This document shows positions 16,533 through 26,053 of a stretch of DNA of 64,000 nt, piece by piece. Made by a program: the position numbers and the translations under genes. The DNA lies in contig JAJOJF010000048.1 in assembly GCA_021208885.1 (NCBI GenBank), positions 1 to 64,000 of the forward strand, written 5' to 3'. This DNA is from Burkholderiaceae bacterium. GTDB taxonomy: Bacteria; Pseudomonadota; Gammaproteobacteria; Burkholderiales; Burkholderiaceae_B. Below the pieces are notes generated by a model. It made no database searches, had not been told where the DNA came from, and saw nothing but the letters and a program-made list of their open reading frames with translations. How positions within the stretch are numbered: the first letter of the stretch is position 1; each line of letters opens with the position of its first letter.

Positions 16533-17707
16533 CGCAGTTGCTCAGTTAGCCATGCAGTGAATTCTCGCCAAGGCAGGGCCATATGACCGCCTGGCAAGGT
16601 TCTAGGAGAGTTGGTTTGACAAACCAGTGTGCCATTGCCGCTGGCCTCGACGCCTGCGAGCTCAATAAACCGAGCAAGCGGCGCGGTGTGACCAACGGTT
16701 GGTGTTGCTGAGAGTTTGATTTCAACTGGATGCAACTTGCCTTTGATGACGATAAGCAGGTCTACCTCCAAGCCTTCATGGGAGCGCCAATAATAAATAT
16801 CTGGCTTGCGTCCTAATGACATGAACACTTTTGCGGCTTCGCTAATCACCCAGCCTTCAAGCAGTGGTCCCCCAAGCGGACCAGCGATTGCTGATTGAGC
16901 ATCGGGCTGGCGCGTCAATATGTTCGCCAAACCGGTGTCTAAGAAGTAGCACTTGGGCGTTTTAGTGATTCGCTTGCCATAGTTGCGAAACCAAGGTTGC
17001 AACAGGTAGGCGATGTATGAGGCTTCCAGTACGCTCACCCAGGATTTTACGGTGGGCAATGTGATGCCAAGATCGCGGGAGATTTCCGCTTGGTTAAAAA
17101 CTTGACTGTGCCGCGCAGCCATTATGCTCAAGAACTGATTAAAGGCACCGAGATCGGGGATGTTCCGTATTTGGCGCACATCACGCTCAAGGTAGGTCGC
17201 GATGTAGCTGCTCATCCACAAGTCACGTCTATCCGGAAACAGTGCCGGGATTGGGTAGCTGCCGTTCCAGAGCACTTGTGCGAGGTTGTCGCGTGCGCAC
17301 TCGGTTTGTGAGAATGGTGGCAATTGCAGAATCGCCACACGGCCGGCAAGTGACTCGCTCACGTCTCGCATCAATCCGAACTGCTGTGACCCCGTCAGCA
17401 ACCATTGCCCGCAGTGGGTGGGGTCATGATCGATTCTCATCTTTATATAAGACAACAAGCCTGCAACATACTGTATTTCATCCAGAATCACTGGCATGCC
17501 AGCAAAACGGTTCAGAAATCCCTCTGGGTCTGTTGTTGCAAAATCACGTTCTAGCGGGTCGTCAAAGGTCACGTAGGCGGCATCCGCCCCAGCCTCATGA
17601 CGCAGAAGTGTGGTTTTGCCGGACTGGCGAGGCCCAGTTAACAGCACGGCGGGAAAGCTAGCCATGGCCTGTTGTAAGACGGGAGTGATTTGACGATTTT
17701 GATACAT
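16529..17707 (-). CDS. AAA_14 ATPase with DUF4143 nuclease-like domain
   Basis: 392 residues. N-terminal P-loop GPRQSGKTT (about 26-34) and Walker B VILDEIQ mark the AAA_14 ATPase. A winged-helix part (EISRDLGITLPTVKSWVSVLEA) follows, then DUF4143 with PD-(D/E)xK-like residues (LEVDLLIV...HPVEIK). The family is widespread, often patchily distributed, and its function is unknown. The gene is convergent with tarD, overlapping it by 4 bp at the stops. The promoter is striking: consensus boxes within a 25-bp palindrome and a start codon at the predicted +1. Confidence 0.88.
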   Translation of the reverse strand: MYQNRQITPVLQQAMASFPAVLLTGPRQSGKTTLLRHEAGADAAYVTFDDPLERDFATTDPEGFLNRFAGMPVILDEIQYVAGLLSYIKMRIDHDPTHCGQWLLTGSQQFGLMRDVSESLAGRVAILQLPPFSQTECARDNLAQVLWNGSYPIPALFPDRRDLWMSSYIATYLERDVRQIRNIPDLGAFNQFLSIMAARHSQVFNQAEISRDLGITLPTVKSWVSVLEASYIAYLLQPWFRNYGKRITKTPKCYFLDTGLANILTRQPDAQSAIAGPLGGPLLEGWVISEAAKVFMSLGRKPDIYYWRSHEGLEVDLLIVIKGKLHPVEIKLSATPTVGHTAPLARFIELAGVEASGNGTLVCQTNSPRTLPGGHMALPWREFTAWLTEQLR

Positions 17708-17712
17708 TCTGA

Positions 17713-17742
17713 AATTATAAAATCGGATTTTATAATTGTCAA
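17713..17742 (-). promoter_or_regulatory. Consensus promoter overlapping 25-bp perfect palindrome
   Basis: On the minus strand TTGACA (17742-17737), exactly 17 bases, then TATAAT (17719-17714): both hexamers fully consensus. Positions 17713-17737 form a perfect palindrome, AATTATAAAATC-c-GATTTTATAATT on that strand, covering the -10 box and spacer. Transcription would begin about 7 bases after the -10, at the ATG of the ATPase (17707), with no room for a ribosome binding site, so the mRNA should be leaderless. The palindrome is an obvious operator; the regulator is unknown. Confidence 0.75.
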
Positions 17743-17904
17743 AATATTGATTTTATTGAGTTTTAATTGCTTTGAGGCGTATTAACGGTGTTCGAGCCGT
17801 CAATGGAAGCTTGGGGTCGTGAGGTGGTGGGGGTCATCCCCCCCATAATGGGGTAGAGCCGGTTGGAACGCAGTCATTAACCGGTTAACCGGGATAAGGG
17901 TCAA

Positions 17905-17994
17905 TGGCGGAAGCGGTGAGATTCGAACTCACGGAGGGCGCAAACCCTCGCCGGTTTTCAAGACCGGTGCCTTAAACCACTCGGCCACGCTTCC
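17905..17994 (-). tRNA. tRNA-Ser(UGA)
   Basis: 90 nt with CCA. Acceptor GGAAGCG/CGCTTCC; anticodon stem CCGGT/ACCGG with loop CTTGAAA, anticodon TGA; long variable arm; T-loop TTCGAAT. A palindromic stretch (ACCGGTTAACCGG) lies downstream at about 17880. Confidence 0.95.
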
Positions 17995-18097
17995 TGACAT
18001 GAACTTCTTGGGGGAGGCGTTCTTGGATCAAGACCGCTGAAGACGCATAATAAACCATTTCGGCATTTCAATTTTTGAATGAAGGGGACAAAACACA

Positions 18098-19072
18098 ATG
18101 CGCGCAATCGAAATCAAAGAACCAGGTGGCCCAGAAGTATTGGTAGTGGGTGAGCGTCCAATGCCAGAGCCTGGCCCAGGTGAAGTGTTGATCAAAGTTG
18201 CAGCGGCTGGCATCAATCGGCCGGATGTGTTTCAGCGTCAGGGTAACTACGCTCCGCCACCGGGAGCATCTGATATTCCCGGGTTAGAAGTTGCTGGTGA
18301 GATTGTCTCGGGTGCCGTTGAGGGTTCGCCTTTCAAGGTGGGTGACCAGGTCTGTGCCTTGGTTGCTGGTGGCGGATATGCCGAATACTGTGTCGCCCCA
18401 ATTGAGCAGTGTTTGCCTATTCCGAAGGGTTTGTCTCTGGTTGAGGCTGCTGGTCTGCCGGAAACCTATTACACCGTCTGGAGCAATGTGTTTGATCGAG
18501 GGCGTCTAAGCGAGGGTGAAACATTGTTGGTGCATGGCGGAGCCAGCGGCATTGGGACAACGGCGATTCAGTTGGCCGTGGCCATGGGCAATCCGGTTAT
18601 CGCGACGGTTGGTAGTGATGAGCGTGTCAAGGCAGTCGAAGCGTTGGGCGCTAAAGGCATCAACTACAAAACCCAGGATTTTGTGGAAGAGGTGCGCAAG
18701 CTCACCAACAAGCGTGGTGCAGATGTGATCTTGGACATGGTGGCAGGTGACTATATCGAGCGGGACTTGCAATGTCTGGCTGATGATGGACGCATTGTGA
18801 TTATTGCAACACTTGGCGGCACGGCCGCATCATTTAACGCAAGTTCACTGATGCGTAGGCGCCAGACGATCACAGGCTCTACCTTGCGCCCAAGGCCTGT
18901 AGCCTTCAAGGCCCAAATCGCCAAGAATCTGCAGCAGCATGTCTGGCCGTTGCTTGAGGCCGGCAAAATTAAGCCGATTATTTATGCCCAGATTGATTTG
19001 TCCGAAGCTTCCAAGGGGCACGCCATGATGGAGGCCGGTGAGCAAATTGGCAAAATCATCATGACGGTGTGA
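18098..19072 (+). CDS. NAD(P)H-quinone oxidoreductase, zinc-free MDR family
   Basis: 324 residues of the medium-chain dehydrogenase/reductase superfamily, PIG3/QOR type. N-terminal GroES-like domain (PGPGEVLIKVAAAGINRPDV) without catalytic zinc cysteines; nucleotide fold with HGGASGIGTTAIQLA at about 147-161. Likely reduces quinones with NADPH. The start follows AAGGGG. Substrate unknown; no operon partner. Confidence 0.88.
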   Translation: MRAIEIKEPGGPEVLVVGERPMPEPGPGEVLIKVAAAGINRPDVFQRQGNYAPPPGASDIPGLEVAGEIVSGAVEGSPFKVGDQVCALVAGGGYAEYCVAPIEQCLPIPKGLSLVEAAGLPETYYTVWSNVFDRGRLSEGETLLVHGGASGIGTTAIQLAVAMGNPVIATVGSDERVKAVEALGAKGINYKTQDFVEEVRKLTNKRGADVILDMVAGDYIERDLQCLADDGRIVIIATLGGTAASFNASSLMRRRQTITGSTLRPRPVAFKAQIAKNLQQHVWPLLEAGKIKPIIYAQIDLSEASKGHAMMEAGEQIGKIIMTV

Positions 19073-19343
19073 GAGGTCCCCAACCCGTCGACGTCAGTGA
19101 ATGTCGACCAGCACCTATAAGCCTAGATAGAGGTTACAATGTTGGGTTAGCTCGGCATTGTACTTTTTTCCTTTGGGCCTCTATGGGTGGCACCAGTCGT
19201 CTCGTGAGTTGCTTTAGAGATTTGCGAGGCAGACTGTGACTCCGATTAGCCTGGGTTTGCAAATCTGGTTTAGCGACAGATAACCGATGACGCCTAACGG
19301 TAACGAATAACCAATAATTGTGGCGGCCTGCCGCCTTGCTTTC

Positions 19344-20114
19344 ATGACTGACGTTCAATACAAATCTGGCCCCGTTACCCGTTCCAAGACGCTGGTGATT
19401 GGCAACTGGAAGATGAATGGCTCGCTCGAGTCGAACCGCACCTTACTAGACGGCATAGTGGCTGGGGTTGCGGGTGGCGATGGCAAAGCCACCATGGCTG
19501 TCTGTGCGCCATTCCCCTACTTGGCTCAAGTCGCTGACGTGTTAGCAGGAACCAGCATTTCGTGGGGTGCTCAGGACGTCAGCGCCCATGACAAGGGTGC
19601 CTACACCGGTGAAGTGTCAGCTTCGATGCTGCTTGAATTCAACTGCAGTTGGGCCATTGTGGGTCACTCCGAGCGTCGGGCCATGCATGGCGAAACGGTG
19701 GAGCTTGTGGCTGACAAGGCTCAAGCCGCTGCAAAAGCTGGCATCACCCCAGTTTTTTGTGTGGGGGAGTCACTTGCCGAGCGTGAGGCCGGCCAGGTGC
19801 AGACGGTGATTGCGGCACAGCTTGCACCACTTTTGGCAAAAGGCGACGAGCTGGTGGCTCGTACCGTTATTGCCTATGAGCCGGTGTGGGCCATTGGTAC
19901 CGGCAAAACAGCGAGTCCTGAGCAGGCGCAAGAAGTGCATGCTTTTATTAGGGCGCAATTGCCAACAACAGCTAAAGAAGTCCCATTGCTGTACGGTGGC
20001 AGCGTAAAGCCAGACAATGCCGCCACTCTATTTGCGATGGATGATATCGATGGCGGTTTGATCGGTGGTGCGGCTTTGGTAGCAAAAGACTTTTTGGCGA
20101 TTGCGACGGCTTGA
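19344..20114 (+). CDS. tpiA: Triosephosphate isomerase
   Basis: 256 residues; interconverts dihydroxyacetone phosphate and glyceraldehyde 3-phosphate. Catalytic Lys in GNWKMNG, His in IVGHSERR, Glu in [11 protein letters not shown]; phosphate loop [13 protein letters not shown] 19344 is chosen over GTG 19320; the family normally starts still closer to GNWKMN, so the first 15 residues are extra. A GGCGGC/GCCGCC hairpin lies just before the ATG. Followed by secG and tRNA-Leu, the common Burkholderiales order. Confidence 0.95.
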   Translation: MTDVQYKSGPVTRSKTLVIGNWKMNGSLESNRTLLDGIVAGVAGGDGKATMAVCAPFPYLAQVADVLAGTSISWGAQDVSAHDKGAYTGEVSASMLLEFNCSWAIVGHSERRAMHGETVELVADKAQAAAKAGITPVFCVGESLAEREAGQVQTVIAAQLAPLLAKGDELVARTVIAYEPVWAIGTGKTASPEQAQEVHAFIRAQLPTTAKEVPLLYGGSVKPDNAATLFAMDDIDGGLIGGAALVAKDFLAIATA

Positions 20115-20170
20115 CCGGCCAGATCAACGCATCAATGAAAAACATAGACGGAATTTGGAGTTAAACGGAA

Positions 20171-20611
20171 ATGCCCATTGAGTTCACAATATTGCTGGTG
20201 ATTCAGATCATCGTGTCCTTTTCTATCATCGTGCTGGTGCTTTTGCAGCAGGGCAAAGGCGCTGACATGGGTTCAGCATTTGGCAGCGGCTCGGCTGGCA
20301 GCCTGTTTGGCGCCACTGGCGCGGCGAACTTTCTGTCGCGCATGACCAAATGGGCTGCTGTGGTGTTTTTTTTAACAACCATCGGTCTGGCTTACATCGC
20401 CAACTCAGGTGGTCGCGAGCAAGACACTGGCATTATGGAGTCCTTCCAGCCTAGCCAGTCAGTGCCTTCAGTGCCGGGAAGTGCGCCGGCAACACCCTCG
20501 GGTGCCGGAGCTATCCCCAGTGCGCCTCAGGTTCCCAGTGCACCTACTGCACCCAGTGCTCCTACGGCTCCAGCGACTGGCGCAGGCTTGGTACCTAGCC
20601 AGTCCAATTGA
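20171..20611 (+). CDS. secG: Preprotein translocase subunit SecG
   Basis: 146 residues, two membrane helices as in all SecG, with the conserved loop QQGKGADMGSAFGSGSAGSLFG. SecG assists SecYE in export across the inner membrane. The C-terminal 50 residues are a low-complexity Pro/Ser/Ala/Thr tail built on repeats of PSAPTA, longer than in E. coli SecG. Lies 56 bp after tpiA. Confidence 0.95.
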   Translation: MPIEFTILLVIQIIVSFSIIVLVLLQQGKGADMGSAFGSGSAGSLFGATGAANFLSRMTKWAAVVFFLTTIGLAYIANSGGREQDTGIMESFQPSQSVPSVPGSAPATPSGAGAIPSAPQVPSAPTAPSAPTAPATGAGLVPSQSN

Positions 20612-20683
20612 GGCAAACCGCAGAAACGACAGGTGGAAAGTTACAACCGAGGACTAGTGTTAGAATCTCGTTCTCGGAATTTA

Positions 20684-20768
20684 GCCGACGTGGTGGAATT
20701 GGTAGACACGCTATCTTGAGGGGGTAGTGGCGAAAGCTGTGCGAGTTCGAGTCTCGCCGTCGGCACCA
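20684..20768 (+). tRNA. tRNA-Leu(GAG)
   Basis: 85 nt with encoded CCA. Acceptor GCCGACG/CGTCGGC; anticodon loop TTGAGGG with anticodon GAG between CTATC and GGTAG; variable arm; T-loop TTCGAGT. A TGxTAGAAT extended -10 (20658-20666) lies 18 bases upstream. Confidence 0.95.
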
Positions 20769-20818
20769 GGCAAATAGCTTCAGTAGATTGCATTAAAATT
20801 GCACAAAAGCGCCAAGAC

Positions 20819-20854
20819 AAAACCGCGTTACAGAGTAATCTGGCGCGGTTTTTT
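20819..20854 (+). terminator. Terminator after tRNA-Leu(GAG)
   Basis: AAAACCGCG pairs with CGCGGTTTT over a 16-base loop, ending in six Ts. Together with 20855-21116, where no gene is seen, it separates the tRNA from the asparaginase gene. A 14-bp palindrome AATTCAGCTGAATT sits at 21032-21045. Confidence 0.8.
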
Positions 20855-21116
20855 GTTGGTGGGGCATGGTTGAGACTTAGTTGCTGGTGTCTCTCGGCTT
20901 TGTCTTTTGTGTGTTGCTAGTGGCGCATCGTTGGCTAAGTGTTGGCCGGAACGACAGACAGGGTTGTGGACGGCCGTGGTATTTCCAATATTATTTAGCC
21001 ATTACCGATCAAGTAGTCCATACCATTGACTAATTCAGCTGAATTTGACCGCAGATTAAATGGTTTTGTTGCTTGGTCCGGCGCGAATTCTGCAACGCAC
21101 GCTAGGAGATAACGCT

Positions 21117-22136
21117 TTGGCTACTCAAACCGCTAATCAATCTGCTCCTTCGCCAGATTTGCCACGCATTGCCATCATCGCTACCGGTGGCACGATCGCC
21201 TCTGCAGCACCCGACAAAACCCAGCTTGCTGACTACAAGGTCTCTGTCAGCGCAAATGATCTGGTTTCTGCAGTGCCGGGCTTAGAAGAGTTGGCTCAGT
21301 TCGAGTTTGAGCAAGTGTGCAACATAGAAAGCCACGAGATCGATGATGAGATCCTGCTTAGGCTGGCGGCTTCGGTTCAGCGGTTCTGTGATCGGGATGA
21401 TATTGATGGTGTTGTTATTACCCACGGCACCGATACGCTAGAAGAGACGGCGTTCTTTTTGCATCTCACCATCGATACGATAAAACCGGTGGTAATGGTG
21501 GGCGCCATGCGTCCCGCAACCGCCTTAAGCGCAGACGGCCCTCTAAATCTGTTTCATGCTGTGGTGGTGGCCAGTAATCAGGCATCTGCATCCCGAGGGG
21601 TGTTGGTTGTCATGAACGATCGGATCGTTTCTGCCAGACACGTCACCAAAGGGCACGCCAATGCGGTGGATGCTTTTGTGCCAACTGAGTTTGGTTATCT
21701 AGGTTTGGTGTTTGGGCGGTGGGTCCAGTACCAGTCTCGCATTGATATGCCACACACGGCCTTCAGTGACTTCAAGCGAGGGTTCACCCATGATCTGGCG
21801 GCCGTCGACATTATCTATGACCACCAAGGCGCGAAAACGCACCACTATGGTGCGTCTATTAAAAATGTGAAGGGGATCGTCTTGGCTGCAACTGGTCAAG
21901 GCAGCCTATCGCCAAAGGCATCTCAGGGGGCGCTGATGGCTAAAGAAGTTGGCGTTGTCGTTGTGAGATCAAGCAGAGTTTGGCAGGGGGTGGTCAGACC
22001 ATCAGTAAAAGACGAGCAGTTTGGAACTTTAGCTGCCTACACATTGAATCCAGCCAAAGCCCGTGTGTTACTGCGCCTGGCGTTGCAACGAACTGACAGC
22101 AGAGAGCAGATACAGAAGTGGTTTGCGATTTACTAG
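21117..22136 (+). CDS. Type II L-asparaginase-like amidohydrolase
   Basis: 339 residues from TTG 21117, preferred because AGGAG lies eight bases upstream; ATG 21060 would add 19 unlike residues and has no ribosome binding site. Hydrolyses L-asparagine (perhaps glutamine) to aspartate and ammonia. Catalytic threonines are in IIATGGTIAS and VITHGTDTLEETAFFL. The N-terminus has no convincing signal peptide, so export is doubtful although the sequence resembles periplasmic type II enzymes. It lies with two porin genes between tRNA-Leu and nuoA. Confidence 0.9.
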   Translation: MATQTANQSAPSPDLPRIAIIATGGTIASAAPDKTQLADYKVSVSANDLVSAVPGLEELAQFEFEQVCNIESHEIDDEILLRLAASVQRFCDRDDIDGVVITHGTDTLEETAFFLHLTIDTIKPVVMVGAMRPATALSADGPLNLFHAVVVASNQASASRGVLVVMNDRIVSARHVTKGHANAVDAFVPTEFGYLGLVFGRWVQYQSRIDMPHTAFSDFKRGFTHDLAAVDIIYDHQGAKTHHYGASIKNVKGIVLAATGQGSLSPKASQGALMAKEVGVVVVRSSRVWQGVVRPSVKDEQFGTLAAYTLNPAKARVLLRLALQRTDSREQIQKWFAIY

Positions 22137-22440
22137 GCCACAAAAGGCTCGGTCGTAGACAAGTCGATGTCACAACGCAAGAAAAAATGCTAAAGAAAGA
22201 CTGCCAAGGACTGGACGAGTGTAACCGTCGCTATTTCGCTACAGAGTGTATTTTTAAAACAACAAATGTTGTGCTTTACCAACATAAATCACCTAAATCT
22301 AGCCGGCGAGCCATGCTTTTATAGCCAGACGGCCAGAAATTTGATGCAATAACACCAACTTCCCTTAGCGGAGTTAGGGGGGCGAAAACAACGATTCTGT
22401 TGTGTCGCTCTTGTCACTCAAAATCATTGGAGATTCTTAA
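22137..22440. other. Intergenic region before porin 1, no gene seen
   Basis: 304 bp that should hold the promoter and 5' leader of the porin. An inverted repeat AACAACAAATGTTGTG lies near 22259. The short ORF 22118-22324 has no recognisable content. No sRNA or riboswitch is evident by eye. Confidence 0.4.
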
Positions 22441-23610
22441 ATGAAAAAGACTCTGCTTGCCGCAGCTCTGCTAGCCGGCTACACCGGCGCCGCTATGGCG
22501 GAAAACAGTGTAACCTTGTATGGTCGTTTAAGCGTAGGTTACGTCTATGAGAGCGTCAAAATTCCTACCGATAATGCGTTAATCAATGCTGAAGTAACAA
22601 ACCCACGGACTGGCACCAACAACCAGTTCGAAATGGCATCGAGCTACGCACCTGGCGGTTCACATTGGGGTATGAAAGGCTCCGAAGACCTTGGTAATGG
22701 TTTGAAGGCTTCGTTTGCGCTTGAGAGCGCAACCATCAACACCACCAACGGCAACTGGAGTGGTTTCGGTCGGCTTGCCTATTTGGAGCTTTCCAAATCT
22801 TCTTGGGGTAGTGTTCGTTTAGGCCGCGACTATACTGCTGGCTCGAATATGGTCTCTGGTATTGACCCGTTTGGTGCTAGTTGGGGTTTTGCTAACGGCA
22901 ATAACTCCATGGGCGTCATTAGTGTTAACCAGCCCAACATGATTAAATACACGACTCCTAGCTTCTCTGGAGCCCAAGCCGCAATTTCTTACTCGACGGA
23001 AGGTACGACAGTTTATAACGGCGACACCGGGGCCCAGGTTTCAGAAGCGGCCTTTGGAACATCAAATAAGAACCGCTATCTCAGTATCGGTTTGCGTTAC
23101 GCAAATGGCCCCGTCCTAGTTGCAGGTTCGTATGATATGGTTTCTCCTGCGAACAATGCTGCTAACACCTCACCGAAAGTGTGGATGCTTGGTGGTACAT
23201 ATGATTTCAAAGTCGCTAAGCTACACGGTGCATTTGGTCAAAATATTGACGGTATCACTTCAGGCTCACCAGTTAGCGATTCGCTCGGCTTGAATGGAGC
23301 GTTCGGTGTTACTGGCGCTGGCTCTATTGCTGCGCAAGGTGTTCGTACCACCAACTGGTTAATCGGTGCAAGTGCTCCTGTCGGTGAGGCTGGTCAGGTT
23401 CTGCTGAGCTTCCAGCAGCAAATCCCCGGCGGCGACCTTGACCAAGCTGATAGCTCTTTTAGCACGCAGAGCATCGTTGGTTTAGGTTATTTGTACTCAA
23501 TGTCAAAGCGTACCCAGTTGTATGCTTCGGTTAACTACGTCAATAACTTGTACATGCTTGACGGTGTGAAGGGTACTCAGGTCGGCGCTGGTATCATTCA
23601 CCGCTTCTAA
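22441..23610 (+). CDS. Gram-negative general porin (outer membrane)
   Basis: 389 residues. Signal peptide MKKTLLAAALLAGYTGAAMA then ENSVTLYGRL, the standard start of Burkholderiales trimeric porins. LRYANGPV, GGTYDF and KLHGAFGQN are typical strands, the eyelet segment GSVRLGRDYT is present, and the last residue is Phe (HRF) as needed for BAM-mediated assembly. Strong GGAG eight bases before ATG. A strong terminator follows, so it is probably monocistronic. Confidence 0.93.
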   Translation: MKKTLLAAALLAGYTGAAMAENSVTLYGRLSVGYVYESVKIPTDNALINAEVTNPRTGTNNQFEMASSYAPGGSHWGMKGSEDLGNGLKASFALESATINTTNGNWSGFGRLAYLELSKSSWGSVRLGRDYTAGSNMVSGIDPFGASWGFANGNNSMGVISVNQPNMIKYTTPSFSGAQAAISYSTEGTTVYNGDTGAQVSEAAFGTSNKNRYLSIGLRYANGPVLVAGSYDMVSPANNAANTSPKVWMLGGTYDFKVAKLHGAFGQNIDGITSGSPVSDSLGLNGAFGVTGAGSIAAQGVRTTNWLIGASAPVGEAGQVLLSFQQQIPGGDLDQADSSFSTQSIVGLGYLYSMSKRTQLYASVNYVNNLYMLDGVKGTQVGAGIIHRF

Positions 23611-23652
23611 CCGCAAGAGTGAGTCGGTTTTCATAAAGACTCGCTCGCTCCA

Positions 23653-23682
23653 GCAAAAAAGCTCCCTCGGGAGCTTTTTTGC
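23653..23682 (+). terminator. Terminator after porin 1
   Basis: GCAAAAAAGCTCCC/GGGAGCTTTTTTGC is a perfect stem with a T-run built into the 3' arm; 42 bases after the porin stop. Confidence 0.85.
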
Positions 23683-23832
23683 ATTCAGTTGTCTCATTTC
23701 TAATCCGCGGTTTGTTTTTAGTCTTTCCCGCCTTCTGTTGAGTTCCCTTCACCTCGTTCTTGCAATCATTTTGCATCCACCACCCACAGCTGTTAAGGTT
23801 CATGGTCGGTTAGTCAAGCGTCTCAACTTGCC

Positions 23833-25034
23833 ATGTCTCTCAGAAGATCGTTGTTTTTCTTTTTTCAATCTTTGCCTGGTCCTCTGCTTGGGCAACCCCC
23901 TCGGTAGTTCTCTACGGTGTCATCGACACCGGCTTTAGTTATGTACATGTCTCCCGTAATGCTGTTGGCGGCCAAACTGGGTTGTCAGCTTCGCAGTTCG
24001 GGATGAACTCGGGTGTGCAAAGTGGCTCGCGTTGGGGAATGAAAGGCACCGAAGATTTGGGTGACGGGTGGTCGGTGTCGTTTGTTTTGGAAAGTGGGTT
24101 TAATTCCGACAATGGGCAGTTAGCGCAAGGCGGTCGAGGTTTTGGTCGTCAGGCAACCTTGGGTGGTTCGCATACAGATTTTGGGAATTTGGTTGTCGGT
24201 CGACAGTCAACGATTTCTACTAACTATCTCTCTGCGGTTGATCCGTTCGGTGAGAGCTTTGGCCAGGCCAACATCGGCGCCTCATTTGGATCGGTCAATA
24301 CTGTTCGCTATGACAACTTGATTCAGTATGAGTCACCGAATTTGAATGGGTTTCAGTTTGGTGTTGGTTATTCGACCAATACAGGTGTATCGGGGTTATA
24401 TCGGAGTGGCCAGGTGGATGTCTTTGCGCCACGATCTGAATATTTCGGTACGGTTTCTAACATGCGGGCGCTAACTGCAGCAGCACGTTACACCTACGAC
24501 GAGTTCAGTATTGTGGCGTCGTTCGATCGGGCTTTTGCTGCAGGTCTTGTGCCGGGACCTGATGGTCCTGTTAGCAACATGAATGACGCACAACCGACTG
24601 CCTGGATCGTGGGTGGTACCTACAACTTCAAGGTCATCGAGTTTGCTTTGGCTTATGGCCGTACCTACGACGGTGCTTTTACGGGTAACGGACCTGGAAA
24701 TGGGTTGAGCGATACTGGGCTTGATACTTTTACCGGTGGGGCTGGCGTGCTGTTTGATAAGGGGTTTGACAGTCAGTCGACGATGGTTGGCTTTACCGTA
24801 CCGGTGTCAGGTAATGGCAATGAATTGATGTTTTCTTGGCAGACCAAACAGCCTCGGGGGCGATTGTCAGGCGATGAGACGTTTGCCACGCAGAGTATTT
24901 TGGGGGTGGCGTACACACACGGACTGTCCAAGCGCACTAACCTATATTTCTGGGGGTCATACGGTAATAACTTCCAGATGTTTAATAGTGCTAAAAGCAG
25001 CGTCGTTGGTGCGGGAGTGCGCCACTTGTTCTGA
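23833..25034 (+). CDS. Second porin, out of frame at signal-peptide poly-T tract
   Basis: The track ORF (23982-25034) lacks a signal peptide and first strand. Upstream, the same frame reads ATPSVVLYGVIDTGFSYV, a normal mature N-terminus, back to about 23862. A good signal start, MSLRRSLFFFF, is at ATG 23833 but in the other frame. Adding one T to the TTTTTCTTTTTT tract (23854-23865) joins them into a complete signal peptide ending AWA/TPS. The rest is intact and ends in Phe (RHLF). So the gene is phase-variable, recently broken, or misread in sequencing. No Shine-Dalgarno is seen before 23833. Paralogue of the preceding porin. Confidence 0.82.
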
Positions 25035-25041
25035 CGCACGA

Positions 25042-25050
25042 TGCTACAAT
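25042..25050 (+). promoter_or_regulatory. Possible extended -10 promoter for the nuo operon
   Basis: TGCTACAAT lies 32 bases before the nuoA ATG, in the short gap after porin 2. No good -35 is seen. This is the only promoter-like element between porin 2 and nuoA. Confidence 0.35.
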
Positions 25051-25082
25051 CTCGTGGTTTTCACTGATACCCGAGTTTGCCG

Positions 25083-25442
25083 ATGAACCTCGAACAGTAT
25101 TTCCCCGTCCTGTTATTCATCATCGTCGGCTCCTTGATTGGTTTTGCGCTGATCACGGCCGGTTCACTCATCGGCCCGCGCAAGCCCGATGCAGAAAAAC
25201 TTTCTCCGTACGAATGCGGTTTTGAGGCGTTTGGCGACTCCCGCATGAAATTCGACGTTCGCTATTACCTTGTAGCGATTCTTTTCATTTTGTTTGACCT
25301 TGAGATTGCATTTTTGTTTCCTTGGGCCATTGCTAATGGCACCGTGGGGATTGTGGGTTTCACAACCGCGATGATCTTTTTAGTCATTCTGACGGTTGGG
25401 TTTCTTTATGAATGGAAAAAGGGCGCGCTCGATTGGGAGTAA
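25083..25442 (+). CDS. nuoA: NADH-quinone oxidoreductase subunit A
   Basis: 119 residues from ATG 25083; the track's TTG two codons earlier is less likely. Three membrane helices, with the conserved loop [31 protein letters not shown] holding the quinone-site cysteine and acidic residues. First gene of the complex I operon. Confidence 0.95.
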   Translation: MNLEQYFPVLLFIIVGSLIGFALITAGSLIGPRKPDAEKLSPYECGFEAFGDSRMKFDVRYYLVAILFILFDLEIAFLFPWAIANGTVGIVGFTTAMIFLVILTVGFLYEWKKGALDWE

Positions 25443-25490
25443 GTCTGGCGTTTTGTGTTGTCCCTGAGTCTGAAAACAATTGGTGAAACG

Positions 25491-25967
25491 ATGGCGATTG
25501 ATGGCATTCTGAAAGAAGGCTTTGTCACGACCAGCGCCGATAAGGTGATTAACTGGGCAAAGACAGGTTCCATGTGGCCAATGACATTCGGGTTGGCCTG
25601 CTGTGCTGTTGAGATGATGCACGCTGGCGCGTCGCGTTATGACCTTGACCAGTTTGGCATCGTATTTCGTCCAAGTCCGCGTCAATCTGACTTGATGATC
25701 GTGGCGGGTACGCTATGCAACAAGATGGCGCCAGCTTTGCGAAAGGTCTATGACCAGATGCCTGAGCCGCGCTGGGTGATTTCAATGGGATCATGTGCTA
25801 ACGGTGGCGGTTACTACCACTACTCATATTCGGTAGTGCGTGGCTGTGATCGCATTGTGCCGGTTGACGTTTACGTGCCCGGCTGCCCACCGACTGCGGA
25901 AGCGTTGCTGTATGGCTTGTTGCAAATGCAAAACAAGATTCGTTTGACCAACACGATTGCGCGCTAG
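25491..25967 (+). CDS. nuoB: NADH-quinone oxidoreductase subunit B
   Basis: 158 residues from ATG 25491 ([10 protein letters not shown]), preferred to the TTG start 12 codons earlier. Carries the ligands of cluster N2, the last electron carrier before quinone: [17 protein letters not shown] and [10 protein letters not shown]. Confidence 0.96.
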   Translation: MAIDGILKEGFVTTSADKVINWAKTGSMWPMTFGLACCAVEMMHAGASRYDLDQFGIVFRPSPRQSDLMIVAGTLCNKMAPALRKVYDQMPEPRWVISMGSCANGGGYYHYSYSVVRGCDRIVPVDVYVPGCPPTAEALLYGLLQMQNKIRLTNTIAR

Positions 25968-26053
25968 GTGTTGAAATAAATATTGGTTACAAGGTTTCGT
26001 GTTGATGCGGTTTTTGATCACGAACCAAAAATTTAACGAAGGCAACTTTACTC

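Noticed and set aside
22118-22324. 68-codon ORF before porin 1
   Set aside because: Overlaps the asparaginase end, Lys/Arg-rich composition, no family resemblance.
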